In this document: positions 7,113 through 13,824 of the stretch, in pieces | How the letters are laid out: the number at the start of each line of letters is the position of its first letter | Position numbering within the stretch: position 1 is the stretch's first letter | From: UBA1151 sp963579925 | GTDB taxonomy: Bacteria; Chloroflexota; Dehalococcoidia; Lucifugimonadales; Lucifugimonadaceae | NCBI GenBank assembly: GCA_963579925.1 | Contig: CAUZJA010000053.1 | Location: forward strand, 1 to 13,984 | Length of the DNA stretch: 13,984 nt | Direction: 5' to 3' | Program-made: the position numbers and the translations under genes | The notes under the pieces: generated by a model | What the model was told of the DNA's origin: nothing | The model's database searches: none | Seen by the model: only the letters and a program-made list of their open reading frames with translations

Positions 7113-8255
7113 ATGAAGATCGAATCAATCGAAATCTCAGTGTTTGAGTTCCCCATGTACCCTCCAACGTTCTCAGTCGTTGATGGGGGCTCAACACCAG
7201 AGACACGATGGCGTCGTGTTTTCTTGGAAGATCGCGGGGGCGATGTGCCGGTGCAGGTGATCCGAGTGATCACAGATGAAGGCGTTGAAGGTATCTGCAC
7301 GGTCGGCGACTGGCAGTACACAGAGATGTCCTGGCAACGCCTTGCCCAGTTGCGGGCACTCGTTATCGGCGAAGATCCGCTTGATCGAGAGCGACTGTGG
7401 TCGAAGCTGTCTGCGGTGGCTCGATTCTTTGAGCCTGCATGGTTTGGCGGCTTCGACAACTGCCTCTGGGACATCGCAGGAAAAGTGGCTGGAGTTCCTG
7501 TCGCAAAGCTGCTTGGTGATGCACGCCCACATGCTCGCGCCTACTTCAACACTGCCGGTGGCACGCCTGCAGCGTTAATCGAAGATGGAGCGAAAGCGCT
7601 GGAAGCTGGGTTTGACGTGCTGAAAGACCATGCGGTGTTCGGATTTGAAGAGAACATGCAGGTCTTCAGGCAGTTCAGGGAAACGTATGGTGATGACGTG
7701 GGCCTGATGCACGACGCCGCTAGCATCAACTACTCGTACGACCAGGCCGTGGAGATGGGCCGGCTACTGGAAGAGCTGAATTTCATCTGGCTTGAAGAGC
7801 CGCTGGAAGATGATCGCGACCACGCCAACTACGTGAAGCTGTGCGAAACGCTGGATATCCCGATCGCGGGCGCCGAGACGCTCATGCATGACCCCAAGAT
7901 CAGCGCACTGTGGCTTGAGACCGGCGCCTGCGACATCTTGCGGGTCAACGCACGACATGGAACCACCGGCATCGTCGAACTGGCGAAGTTCGCGCAAGAG
8001 CGCAACGCCAACGTGGAACCAAACACGTACGGCCCGCTATTCGGACTCATTCACGCTCACCTGGCCTGCGGAATAGAGAACATCGACTGGTTCGAAGGCA
8101 AACCTCCTGAAGGGGGCGCCGAAATGGGCGAAGCCATCGGTCTCCTAAATCCTGTCCGGCCAGAAAACGGCCACGTCACCTACCCCGATACCCCCGGCTG
8201 GGGCGCGGAATGGGACTGGAAGTACTTCGAGAAGAAGCGTGTGGCGGTGCTGTAG
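7113..8255 (+). CDS. Enolase-superfamily protein with atypical active site, paralogue 2
   Basis: This 380-residue protein has the two-domain enolase-superfamily architecture, with FGGFDNCLWDIAGK (111-124) at the capping/barrel junction. Metal ligands are apparent: D201 (LMHDAAS), E228 (WLEEP) and E255 (AGAET). The strand-2 motif is L-K171-D-H173. The usual catalytic dyad is missing: where paralogues 1, 3 and 4 have Asp before the GG turn, this one has N279 (DILRVN), and where they have PH it has P303-N304 (VEPNTYG). General acid/base work, if any, would have to come from K171, H173 or H281. The substrate and reaction are therefore unclear; it may be an epimerase, a dehydratase with altered chemistry, or a non-catalytic relative. 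The start is supported by AAAAGGA seven bases upstream of the ATG. The C-terminus ends in a Trp-rich segment, GWGAEWDWKYF. It is transcribed alone, between a strong upstream hairpin and a repeat element. Confidence 0.9.
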   Translation: MKIESIEISVFEFPMYPPTFSVVDGGSTPETRWRRVFLEDRGGDVPVQVIRVITDEGVEGICTVGDWQYTEMSWQRLAQLRALVIGEDPLDRERLWSKLSAVARFFEPAWFGGFDNCLWDIAGKVAGVPVAKLLGDARPHARAYFNTAGGTPAALIEDGAKALEAGFDVLKDHAVFGFEENMQVFRQFRETYGDDVGLMHDAASINYSYDQAVEMGRLLEELNFIWLEEPLEDDRDHANYVKLCETLDIPIAGAETLMHDPKISALWLETGACDILRVNARHGTTGIVELAKFAQERNANVEPNTYGPLFGLIHAHLACGIENIDWFEGKPPEGGAEMGEAIGLLNPVRPENGHVTYPDTPGWGAEWDWKYFEKKRVAVL

Positions 8256-8296
8256 GGCGACCATCGGCTCATTCTGGGAGGAAACCATCAGCCACC

Positions 8297-8405
8297 TGTC
8301 ATTCTGAGGCTCGGCGAAGAATCTCACCGTTGACCCGCGATGAGCGAGTCATCAAACATTGCTGGCGTTCAGCACTGAGATCCTTCGGAAGCCCTCAGCA
8401 TGACA
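8297..8405. repeat. Palindromic intergenic repeat element with 30-base arms
   Basis: The left arm 8297-8326 (begins tgtcattctgagg) and right arm 8376-8405 (ends cctcagcatgaca) are inverted copies matching at 23 of 30 positions, with a 49-base spacer. It lies in the 212-base gap between two convergent genes. The right arm's sequence recurs at 1515-1539, so this is a dispersed family rather than a local hairpin. It encodes no protein and resembles a REP/MITE-like element. Elsewhere in the gap I see nothing further. Confidence 0.75.
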
Positions 8406-8467
8406 TTGGGTGATCGAGTGAGTGGCGGGCTAGGCAGTTGCGATGCTAGCCGCCACCAACGAATTCC

Positions 8468-9577
8468 CTACTCCACCGTCATCTTCGCGACTGCTGCTTC
8501 GTTCAACTCGATGCCGAGGCCCGGTCGGTCGCTGAGGATCATATTTCCGTCTACTGGAATGACGCTCTCGCCGTATAGCTCCTGCACATCGTCCAGTGGG
8601 CCTGAGAATTCTGTTGAGAACTCGTGTGGGCGTGTGCCGTTTTGCACTGTGGAATACGCGTGTAGTGATGCCATGCTGTTGATGCCCGCAGCGGGACTGT
8701 GCGGCATGACTGGTTTATCCAGCATGGTCGCAAGCTCGTAGATTCGCTTCACCTCTGACGGGCCACCGGCGCTCAGGATGTCGGGCTGCAGGATGTCTGG
8801 GTCGCCAAGCAGCACTAGATGGTGGAACCACCAGCGGTAGGCGTCCTGTTCGCCGGCTGATACTGCCACATCAAGGGCGTCTGCGACCTGCTTCAGGCCG
8901 GGGAGGTTGTAGTTTGGAATCGGCTCCTCAAAGTGGTCGATGCCCAGCGCTTCAAACCTACGGCCCTGCTGGATGGCGGTCGATACCGAGTAGCCGTTGT
9001 TGGCGTCGAAGCCAAGATATATGCCATCGCCAAGATACTCTCGGACCAGCTTGAACATCTGGTAGTCCTTCTCGGGATCAGAGTCCTGCCGCCAGCCCTT
9101 CCAGTCCATGCGGATCTTGAAGGCCCGGAAACCCATATCCCAGCCCTTCTCAGCGAGCGCTCGCATCTCCTCTGGCTGCATTTTCCAGCCGGAGCCGGTG
9201 GACCAGTAGAGTTGAATCTTTGTGCGAGCAGCTCCGCCCATCAGCGTGTAGACCGGCAGTCCGGTCTCTTTACCCATCAGGTCCCATAGAGCAATGTCGA
9301 TCACACCAACCACACTGGCAGGAAGCTTGTAGAGCTTGTCCTCCCTACCGTTGGCCAGCATCTCCCAGTGACGATCGATCTGAAGCGGGTCTTCGCCAAT
9401 CAACGCTGGCTTGATGATGCTCTCCAAATATGCCTCAAACACGGAGCCATTCCGCCCGGGCACTACCTTGTTGCTTCCTGGCGCTTCTGCCCAGCCTTCA
9501 ACCCCTGCGTCAGTCTGGACTCTCAGGAGGCCTTTGCCGGTTCGAAGAGGGGTTACGGTGATATCAGTGATCTTCAT
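8468..9577 (-). CDS. Enolase-superfamily protein, mandelate racemase subgroup, paralogue 3
   Basis: This 369-residue protein begins MKITDITVTPL at the ATG 9577-9575, preceded by AAGGA six bases upstream. The reading frame stays open to 9715, but that extension lacks family similarity. The active site matches mandelate racemase position for position with a shift of 4 on the later strands: D191, N193, E217, E243, the D266/H293 dyad (PHSPAAG), and K154-I-R156 in place of Lys-x-Lys. It should bind Mg2+ and abstract an alpha proton from a carboxylate. The second Lys being Arg makes true racemisation less likely and dehydration of an acid sugar more likely, but the substrate is unknown. It lies downstream of paralogue 4 on the same strand with a 250-base gap, so the two need not be co-transcribed. 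Confidence 0.93.
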   Translation of the reverse strand: MKITDITVTPLRTGKGLLRVQTDAGVEGWAEAPGSNKVVPGRNGSVFEAYLESIIKPALIGEDPLQIDRHWEMLANGREDKLYKLPASVVGVIDIALWDLMGKETGLPVYTLMGGAARTKIQLYWSTGSGWKMQPEEMRALAEKGWDMGFRAFKIRMDWKGWRQDSDPEKDYQMFKLVREYLGDGIYLGFDANNGYSVSTAIQQGRRFEALGIDHFEEPIPNYNLPGLKQVADALDVAVSAGEQDAYRWWFHHLVLLGDPDILQPDILSAGGPSEVKRIYELATMLDKPVMPHSPAAGINSMASLHAYSTVQNGTRPHEFSTEFSGPLDDVQELYGESVIPVDGNMILSDRPGLGIELNEAAVAKMTVE

Positions 9578-9664
9578 TTCAATTCCTTGGTTAGGCTGGG
9601 AATATCTGGGGCAGTGCAGGCGAAGTGAACTGTACCCCACATGTTGAATTCGCGCAGCATGTGA

Positions 9665-9826
9665 CACCGTGAGGTTCATCTGCAAGCCGCGATCGACGAG
9701 CCATACGTCGAACACTGCCGAGGCAAGAGAACCATCGTGCCCTATGCAGCCGATGGATACGGCGACTCACCCTATGCAGTCAAAAGACGGCTCGTTCCCG
9801 GAATCCCTCAGTCGCGCATGCAAATG
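9665..9826 (+). pseudogene. Coding-like fragment of unknown family without a start codon
   Basis: In the 250-base gap between enolase paralogues 3 and 4, one plus-strand frame opens after a TGA at 9662-9664 and reads like real protein: AAIDEPYVEHCRGK, then RTIVPYAADGYGDSPYAVKR and RLVPGIPQSRMQMP. There is no ATG, GTG or TTG with a ribosome site at its head. The frame runs on to a stop at 9896-9898 inside the neighbouring enolase gene, where it is only that gene's shadow. The repeated PYA words come from a direct repeat (ccctatgcag) at about 9739 and 9770. I do not recognise the family. It may be the remnant of a deleted gene's C-terminus, or a chance open frame. Confidence 0.3.
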
Positions 9827-9827
9827 C

Positions 9828-10973
9828 CTACCAGTTGGTGTGGGAGCCGTCTCGGCGGTGTGGGTGTGGGGCCTCCCAGAACTTCAGGGGTTCGTTGAGC
9901 TTGCTTTCGTCCACATCTACGCCCAACCCCGGACCGTCTGGAACCTTATAGCCAGCGCCTTCAAAGAGCACTTGCTGAGGGAATATCTCCAAGTCTGGAT
10001 TCTCCGCTCGCTCCAAGTTCACCTCAAGCCATGCGAAGTTCGGGACTGCCGCGCCAAGGTGGACCGATGCCGCCGTGCAGATTGGTCCAAGCGGGTTGTG
10101 CGGCATCAGATCTATGTAGTGTGCCTCAGCCCATCCAGCAACTTTCATGGACTCCGTAAAGCCGCCCACGTTGCAGATATCGACGCGTGCGAAGTTCGTG
10201 ATTCCGCGCTCGATGTACGGCAGGAACTGCCACTTCGACGCGAACTCTTCGCCAATTGCGAATGGGACGTCTGTGAGTTTCCGCAGCGCCTCGTACGCCT
10301 CTGGCGTTTCATCGCGGATTGGCTCTTCGATGAAGTCGAGAGTGTGCGACGGCATCATCTGGCAGAACGATGCTGTTTCTGCGACCGATAAACGGTGGTG
10401 GTAGTCGACTCCCAGCACTGCATGATTGCCGAGCGCCTCACGGGTCTTGATCATCCACTCCGCTGAATTTGCTATCGACTCACGCGGCTCAAATAGTCCG
10501 CCTTCCTGGATATCCATCTGGTCGTAGGAAAGCCGGAATGCGTTGATGCCACGGTCCATGAACGACCTGGCTTCTTCGATCATCTCTGGACCATAGGGTG
10601 CTGAGGTAGTGGCGAAGACGGGAATAGTGTGCCTGTTTTTCCCGCCCAGTAGTTCGTAAACAGGAACGCCCAGCTTCTTTCCGGCAATGTCATGCAGCGC
10701 AATGTCGATAGCTGAGATAGCTGCCGTGAGGGTTCGACCACCCTCGAAGTACTGACTGCGGTACATCTCCTGCCACAGTGCTGAGCGGCTCATTGGGTCC
10801 TTGCCGATCAGGAACTCTCGGTAGTGCTCAACCACACCTTTGACGGCCAGTTCGCGCCCTGAGAATCCAGCCTCACCCCACCCGTAGATGCCTTCGTCCG
10901 TCTCAATTTTCACCAGCATCTGGTTTCGAGTGCCAACCCACACGGGGTACGGCTTTACGTCTGTGATTCTCAA
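9828..10973 (-). CDS. D-galactonate dehydratase-like enolase-superfamily enzyme, paralogue 4
   Basis: This 381-residue enolase-superfamily protein is the closest in the window to D-galactonate dehydratase. The metal ligands D190, E216 and E242, the second-site H192 (DYHH) and H292 (PHNPLGPI) all lie exactly seven residues beyond D183, E209, E235, H185 and H285 of the characterised E. coli enzyme as I remember it. D265 completes the His-Asp dyad. Strand 2 carries R147-L-S149, with no Lys. The expected reaction is Mg2+-dependent dehydration of an aldonate to a 2-keto-3-deoxy acid. The start codon is TTG at 10973-10971, with an AGAGGA-type ribosome site at about five bases; no nearby ATG gives the family N-terminus (MRITDVKPYPVW). 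The C-terminal tail is rich in His and Trp (residues 366-381). The exact aldonate cannot be assigned. Confidence 0.92.
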   Translation of the reverse strand: MRITDVKPYPVWVGTRNQMLVKIETDEGIYGWGEAGFSGRELAVKGVVEHYREFLIGKDPMSRSALWQEMYRSQYFEGGRTLTAAISAIDIALHDIAGKKLGVPVYELLGGKNRHTIPVFATTSAPYGPEMIEEARSFMDRGINAFRLSYDQMDIQEGGLFEPRESIANSAEWMIKTREALGNHAVLGVDYHHRLSVAETASFCQMMPSHTLDFIEEPIRDETPEAYEALRKLTDVPFAIGEEFASKWQFLPYIERGITNFARVDICNVGGFTESMKVAGWAEAHYIDLMPHNPLGPICTAASVHLGAAVPNFAWLEVNLERAENPDLEIFPQQVLFEGAGYKVPDGPGLGVDVDESKLNEPLKFWEAPHPHRRDGSHTNW

Positions 10974-11162
10974 TTTCTTCCTCTCAAAATTAACGTTATT
11001 CGAAACGACATCGTGGCCTTTGTGCCATAGTCACGGCGGGCTAGACGTGCGCCAACTCAATTCATGAGGAAGACCTTATCCTGCAAACTCGAGTGCACGA
11101 AACGGCTTTTCTATTGTAGATTCGCCGAAACAACCCTGACGAAGAGAAACAATGAATCGCTT

Positions 11163-11169
11163 GGGAGGT
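11163..11169 (+). promoter_or_regulatory. Strong Shine-Dalgarno with no standard start codon in the coding frame
   Basis: GGGAGGT at 11163-11169 is the best ribosome site upstream of the ATPase-like gene. At the proper distance the coding frame has ATC (11175), not ATG/GTG/TTG; the frame is closed by TGA at 11169-11171. A GTG at 11168 is in a different frame and too close. So the start is either a non-canonical codon (ATC 11175 or CTG 11190), a mutated one, or the weakly supported ATG at 11217. Confidence 0.4.
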
Positions 11170-11216
11170 GACTCATCGCAGTCGTTACGCTGATCGACCT
11201 TGTTGCAAACCACACG

Positions 11217-11855
11217 ATGGACGAGCGTGTCGCCGCCCTCCTCTGGACAATTGCCGAGGAAAAACGGTCGTTCGTCTCTGCTGCCGTTCCCCAGCGGGCG
11301 GGCAAGAGCACGGTGCTCTGGGCTATGCTGGATCATGTACCGGCTGGCACTGTGATCCACCCTCTCAACGGCAGAATTGATGAAATTCGAGAGCACGCGT
11401 CCTCGCCCGATGGCGGGTATCTGGAAGTTGGGGAAATCAGCACCGAACCACCGGCCCGCTACATTTGGGCTGAGCCGGTTCAGGCGCTCTTCAAGACGCT
11501 TACGGCCGGCTACTCGCTTGCGACTACGATGCACGCGACTGACGCTAACGATCTCTTCCACCAGATCTGTGCTGACAATGAGATCACCGATGCCGATGCT
11601 TCAACTTTCGAGTACGTCATCCACTGCGTTAGATTCGGCGAAGACGACGAGAGCTACTGGCGACGCGTCAGTCGCGTCTACGAGATCACTGGCGTGGAGA
11701 GCGGCATTCCTAGCGTCACGGAGCTATTCGCCTGGAACGAAGCTGACGATAGCTTCGCTGCGCTGAATACTCCAACTCTGCTGGAGACGTCGCCTGAGCT
11801 TATGGCTGAAAGAGCCCAGGCAATCAGAGAGCAAGCCACCGAGCAGGGAATTTAG
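11217..11855 (+). CDS. P-loop ATPase, type II/IV secretion (GspE/PilT)-like, small
   Basis: At 212 residues from the ATG at 11217, this is far shorter than a secretion ATPase. A Walker A-like motif, PQRAGKST (25-32), lacks the first Gly. GGYLEVGEIS (67-75) looks like the Walker B/Glu region. SLATTMHATDANDLF (100-114) resembles the His-box segment (STLHTNDA) of GspE/PilT ATPases. It appears to be only the nucleotide-binding core, with an acidic C-terminus (180-212) rich in Glu and Ala. No pilin, membrane or secretion gene is nearby, so its partner is unknown. Homology-like residues (VTLIDLVANHT) continue upstream of 11217 to 11172, suggesting that the true product is about 14-15 residues longer than the ATG allows. 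It is divergent from enolase paralogue 4 and convergent with nirK. Confidence 0.72.
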   Translation: MDERVAALLWTIAEEKRSFVSAAVPQRAGKSTVLWAMLDHVPAGTVIHPLNGRIDEIREHASSPDGGYLEVGEISTEPPARYIWAEPVQALFKTLTAGYSLATTMHATDANDLFHQICADNEITDADASTFEYVIHCVRFGEDDESYWRRVSRVYEITGVESGIPSVTELFAWNEADDSFAALNTPTLLETSPELMAERAQAIREQATEQGI

Positions 11856-11870
11856 GACTGCAGCTCAACT

Positions 11871-11903
11871 CGCCACTGCACGAACATGGGGATGAACATC
11901 TAG
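11871..11903. repeat. 33-base repeat, copy A
   Basis: This segment (core ggggatgaacatctag at its right end) matches 28 of 33 bases of the segment at 13691-13723 in direct orientation. It lies 15 bases after the ATPase gene's stop. Both copies are outside genes. It is possibly a dispersed repeat of this genome; no function can be given. Confidence 0.5.
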
Positions 11904-11981
11904 TTGCTCCCTGTGCTCTAAGTACCGCTCCGCCTACTGGCCTAATAACCCAAGTGTAGAAGCTGACTCGATTATCAAGGG

Positions 11982-12025
11982 GAGCCTGCGGTCCGTAGGC
12001 TCAGGACGGAGAACCATCCTGAGCC
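11982..12025. terminator. Two overlapping hairpins between convergent genes
   Basis: Hairpin one pairs 11982-11990 (GAGCCTGCG) with 11994-12002 (CGTAGGCTC) around a 3-base loop. Hairpin two pairs 11998-12009 (GGCTCAGGACGG) with 12014-12025 (CCATCCTGAGCC), with one mismatch and a 4-base loop. They share GGCTC at 11998-12002, so only one can form at a time. They lie between the ATPase-like gene (+) and nirK (-), 25 bases past the nirK stop. Terminating both transcripts is the simplest role, although neither side has a long U-tract. Confidence 0.6.
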
Positions 12026-12049
12026 CATCGATCAATTATCCTCCGTACG

Positions 12050-13243
12050 TCAGTTGATCGCCGCGGGTGCCTTGAGCTGTTCCATCAAGTTGTTATCCCA
12101 CTCGCCTTCGACGTTGATGTGGGCCGCAGCACCGAGAAGTATCGCCTCGATCAAGTTGTGATTGAGGTAGGCATACAACCCCGGCTGCTTGAACTTGTAC
12201 ATTGCGGCTACCGCCGAGCCACCCGGAATGAACCACGTTTTCAGGTTCGTCGCTGGCTTGTCATCGAACGATCCGCCACACCATACCAGGTCGCCGTGGC
12301 CCCCAATCAAGTGAGGCCGGGAATCCCGGTTAGCCTGCGAATGCAGGATAAGAACGTTGTCGCCGACATTCGCAGAAAGAGCGTTCTCTCCGGTGAGGGC
12401 GCCTACTGCGCCGTTAAACACCACGTGAGTTGGCGATAGCCCCTTCATTACCTCAACGGTATCGCCGAATGCTGCTCCGGGACTGTCGTAGCTCTTGAAG
12501 TTCCCGTCCTCGTCCTGAGGGACGTAGTAGTCCTGCTCACCGATGAAGAACGCCTTGTCGTATGTAACTGACTCGCCTTCATCATCTCGCAACCCATCTT
12601 GAGGCAGAACCATAATGGCCCCGTTCATGCCGGATACGACGTGATACGGAATCATCGCGCCACCCGGTGCGCAGTGGTACACAAACACTCCGGTCTTGGT
12701 CGCCTTGAATCTAAAGACCACTTCTTCACCAGGACTCACCAGAGTGAGATCACCCCCACCCAGTGCGCCTGTCGCAGCATGAAGGTCAATATTGTGCTGC
12801 AACTGGTTTGTTGCGGGGTTTACCAACGTTAGTTCAACGTAATCATTCTGATGAACCACGATCATTGGCGCCGGTACGGTGCCGTTGAACGTCAAGCCCC
12901 AGATTTCAGTCCCCTGATCATCGATCGTCATCAGCTTCTCTTCAACTTCAAGCCGTACTTCGACGATCTTGGGGCCGTCGGTGGAAACCTGCTGGTGAAC
13001 GGGCAATCCAGGTGGAGCGACGAGGGTCTGCGTTATCCGTTGGAGCCCATCTGGGCTATCAACATCGAGTATTTCGCTGGCCAGGACTTCGTCATCTGAC
13101 GAACAGCCAAGGACGAATAGCGACATCGACAAGACAATTAAAAAGGCGGTCAAGTACCTCCTGTCATAGATGTTTCGGGTGGATACATTCGGGCTCTGAG
13201 TTGTTTCTCTAGAGATCGAATTAAGACGAATTCCGGCACTCAT
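12050..13243 (-). CDS. nirK: Copper-containing nitrite reductase (NO-forming), lipoprotein
   Basis: This 397-residue protein begins at the ATG 13243, with GAGGAG about 6 bases upstream. Residues 28-47 are a signal sequence ending in the lipobox LFVLGC, so it is probably lipidated at C47 and exported. Two cupredoxin domains follow. Every NirK copper and catalytic residue is visible: type 1 copper H150, C191, H201 and M206; type 2 copper H155, H190 and H311; catalytic D153 (HNIDLH) and H273 (PTHVVFNG). The stretches HAATGALGGG, VYHCAPGG and SGMNGAIMVLP are diagnostic. The enzyme reduces nitrite to nitric oxide with electrons from a cupredoxin or cytochrome, neither of which is encoded here. I saw no FNR/NnrR-like box upstream. 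No other denitrification gene is in the window, so a full pathway cannot be inferred. Confidence 0.95.
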   Translation of the reverse strand: MSAGIRLNSISRETTQSPNVSTRNIYDRRYLTAFLIVLSMSLFVLGCSSDDEVLASEILDVDSPDGLQRITQTLVAPPGLPVHQQVSTDGPKIVEVRLEVEEKLMTIDDQGTEIWGLTFNGTVPAPMIVVHQNDYVELTLVNPATNQLQHNIDLHAATGALGGGDLTLVSPGEEVVFRFKATKTGVFVYHCAPGGAMIPYHVVSGMNGAIMVLPQDGLRDDEGESVTYDKAFFIGEQDYYVPQDEDGNFKSYDSPGAAFGDTVEVMKGLSPTHVVFNGAVGALTGENALSANVGDNVLILHSQANRDSRPHLIGGHGDLVWCGGSFDDKPATNLKTWFIPGGSAVAAMYKFKQPGLYAYLNHNLIEAILLGAAAHINVEGEWDNNLMEQLKAPAAIN

Positions 13244-13675
13244 CGTGCGCTCCTCACATTGTGAAATGGCGTCTGGGTGTTTTTCCATGTAGTTGAGGCT
13301 ATGGGACGTTGCCTGATGGAATAGTGAGGTGCGATCTTGCTGTTGTGAGGGTTCTGTGAAGATGCCCGAGCACACACTGCCAGTTGTCCAATACTGAGTC
13401 GCCAATTGCAAAAAACGAGGAAAATGACGTGAACGGTTTGGAAATTCGAGGTGCCTTGAGGACGGTGCGCGTACGACGAATTGCACCGCATACCCAGTCT
13501 GAGATCATTCCATCGTGGGAGATTCACCGGTTGCAGCGGTATGCAACTAATCGCGCCGCATGAAAGGGCACCATAATCTGTGGAGTGCGGATCAGGGTCA
13601 GAAGATCGAAGTCCAGCGTTGGCGGCTCAAAGCGTGGGCCAAACATATGGCGCCGGAGGTGTCCCCTACCATGTG

Positions 13676-13820
13676 ACTATCGCCTCAGATCACCGCTGCA
13701 GGAACATCGGGATGAACATCCAGAACTCACCTGTATTCGATGCGCCATTTCGGATAGTCGCATGATGGGTTGAAACGCCATTGATAACGGGCAGTTATCC
13801 GATGAATCTGAGGCGATAGT
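13676..13820. repeat. 15-bp perfect inverted repeats bounding 145 bases
   Basis: ACTATCGCCTCAGAT at 13676-13690 and its exact reverse complement at 13806-13820 bound a 145-base unit containing copy B of the 33-base repeat. Within it, gataac-gggca-gttatc near 13784-13800 is a smaller dyad. This is the geometry of a miniature inverted-repeat element, but no target duplication is evident and there is only one copy in the window. Confidence 0.5.
13691..13723. repeat. 33-base repeat, copy B
   Basis: Direct-orientation partner of 11871-11903, with five mismatches in 33 bases. It starts immediately inside the left arm of the 13676-13820 inverted repeat. On the minus strand it could read FWMFIPMFLQR followed by a stop, and copy A gives a similar peptide word (MFIPMFVQW). 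Either a short conserved coding tail or a non-coding repeat would explain this. Confidence 0.45.
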
Positions 13821-13824
13821 TGAA

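Noticed and set aside
9578..9715. Upstream extension of enolase paralogue 3 to 9715
   Set aside because: The family N-terminus MKITDITVTP starts at 9577 with AAGGA at the right distance.
9669..10391. 240-residue plus-strand open frame
   Set aside because: Most of it is antisense to the well-supported enolase paralogue 4 and reads as low-complexity, Cys/Arg-rich shadow sequence.
11168..11380. GTG-started frame immediately after the GGGAGG site
   Set aside because: The GTG overlaps the ribosome site, and the Arg/Pro/Cys-rich product is the out-of-frame shadow of the ATPase-like gene.
11076..11561. 161-residue minus-strand open frame
   Set aside because: It is antisense to the ATPase-like gene, whose P-loop and His-box motifs identify the coding strand.
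13244..13486. Upstream extension of the nirK frame to an ATG at 13486
   Set aside because: The added 81 residues have no family match, and the ATG at 13243 has a ribosome site and leads directly into a lipoprotein signal.
13244..13500. FNR/NnrR-type box (TTGAT-N4-ATCAA) expected upstream of nirK
   Set aside because: No matching dyad was found by eye.
13580..13773. Two overlapping plus-strand ORFs of 61-62 residues
   Set aside because: No ribosome site, no family resemblance, and they run into the inverted-repeat unit.
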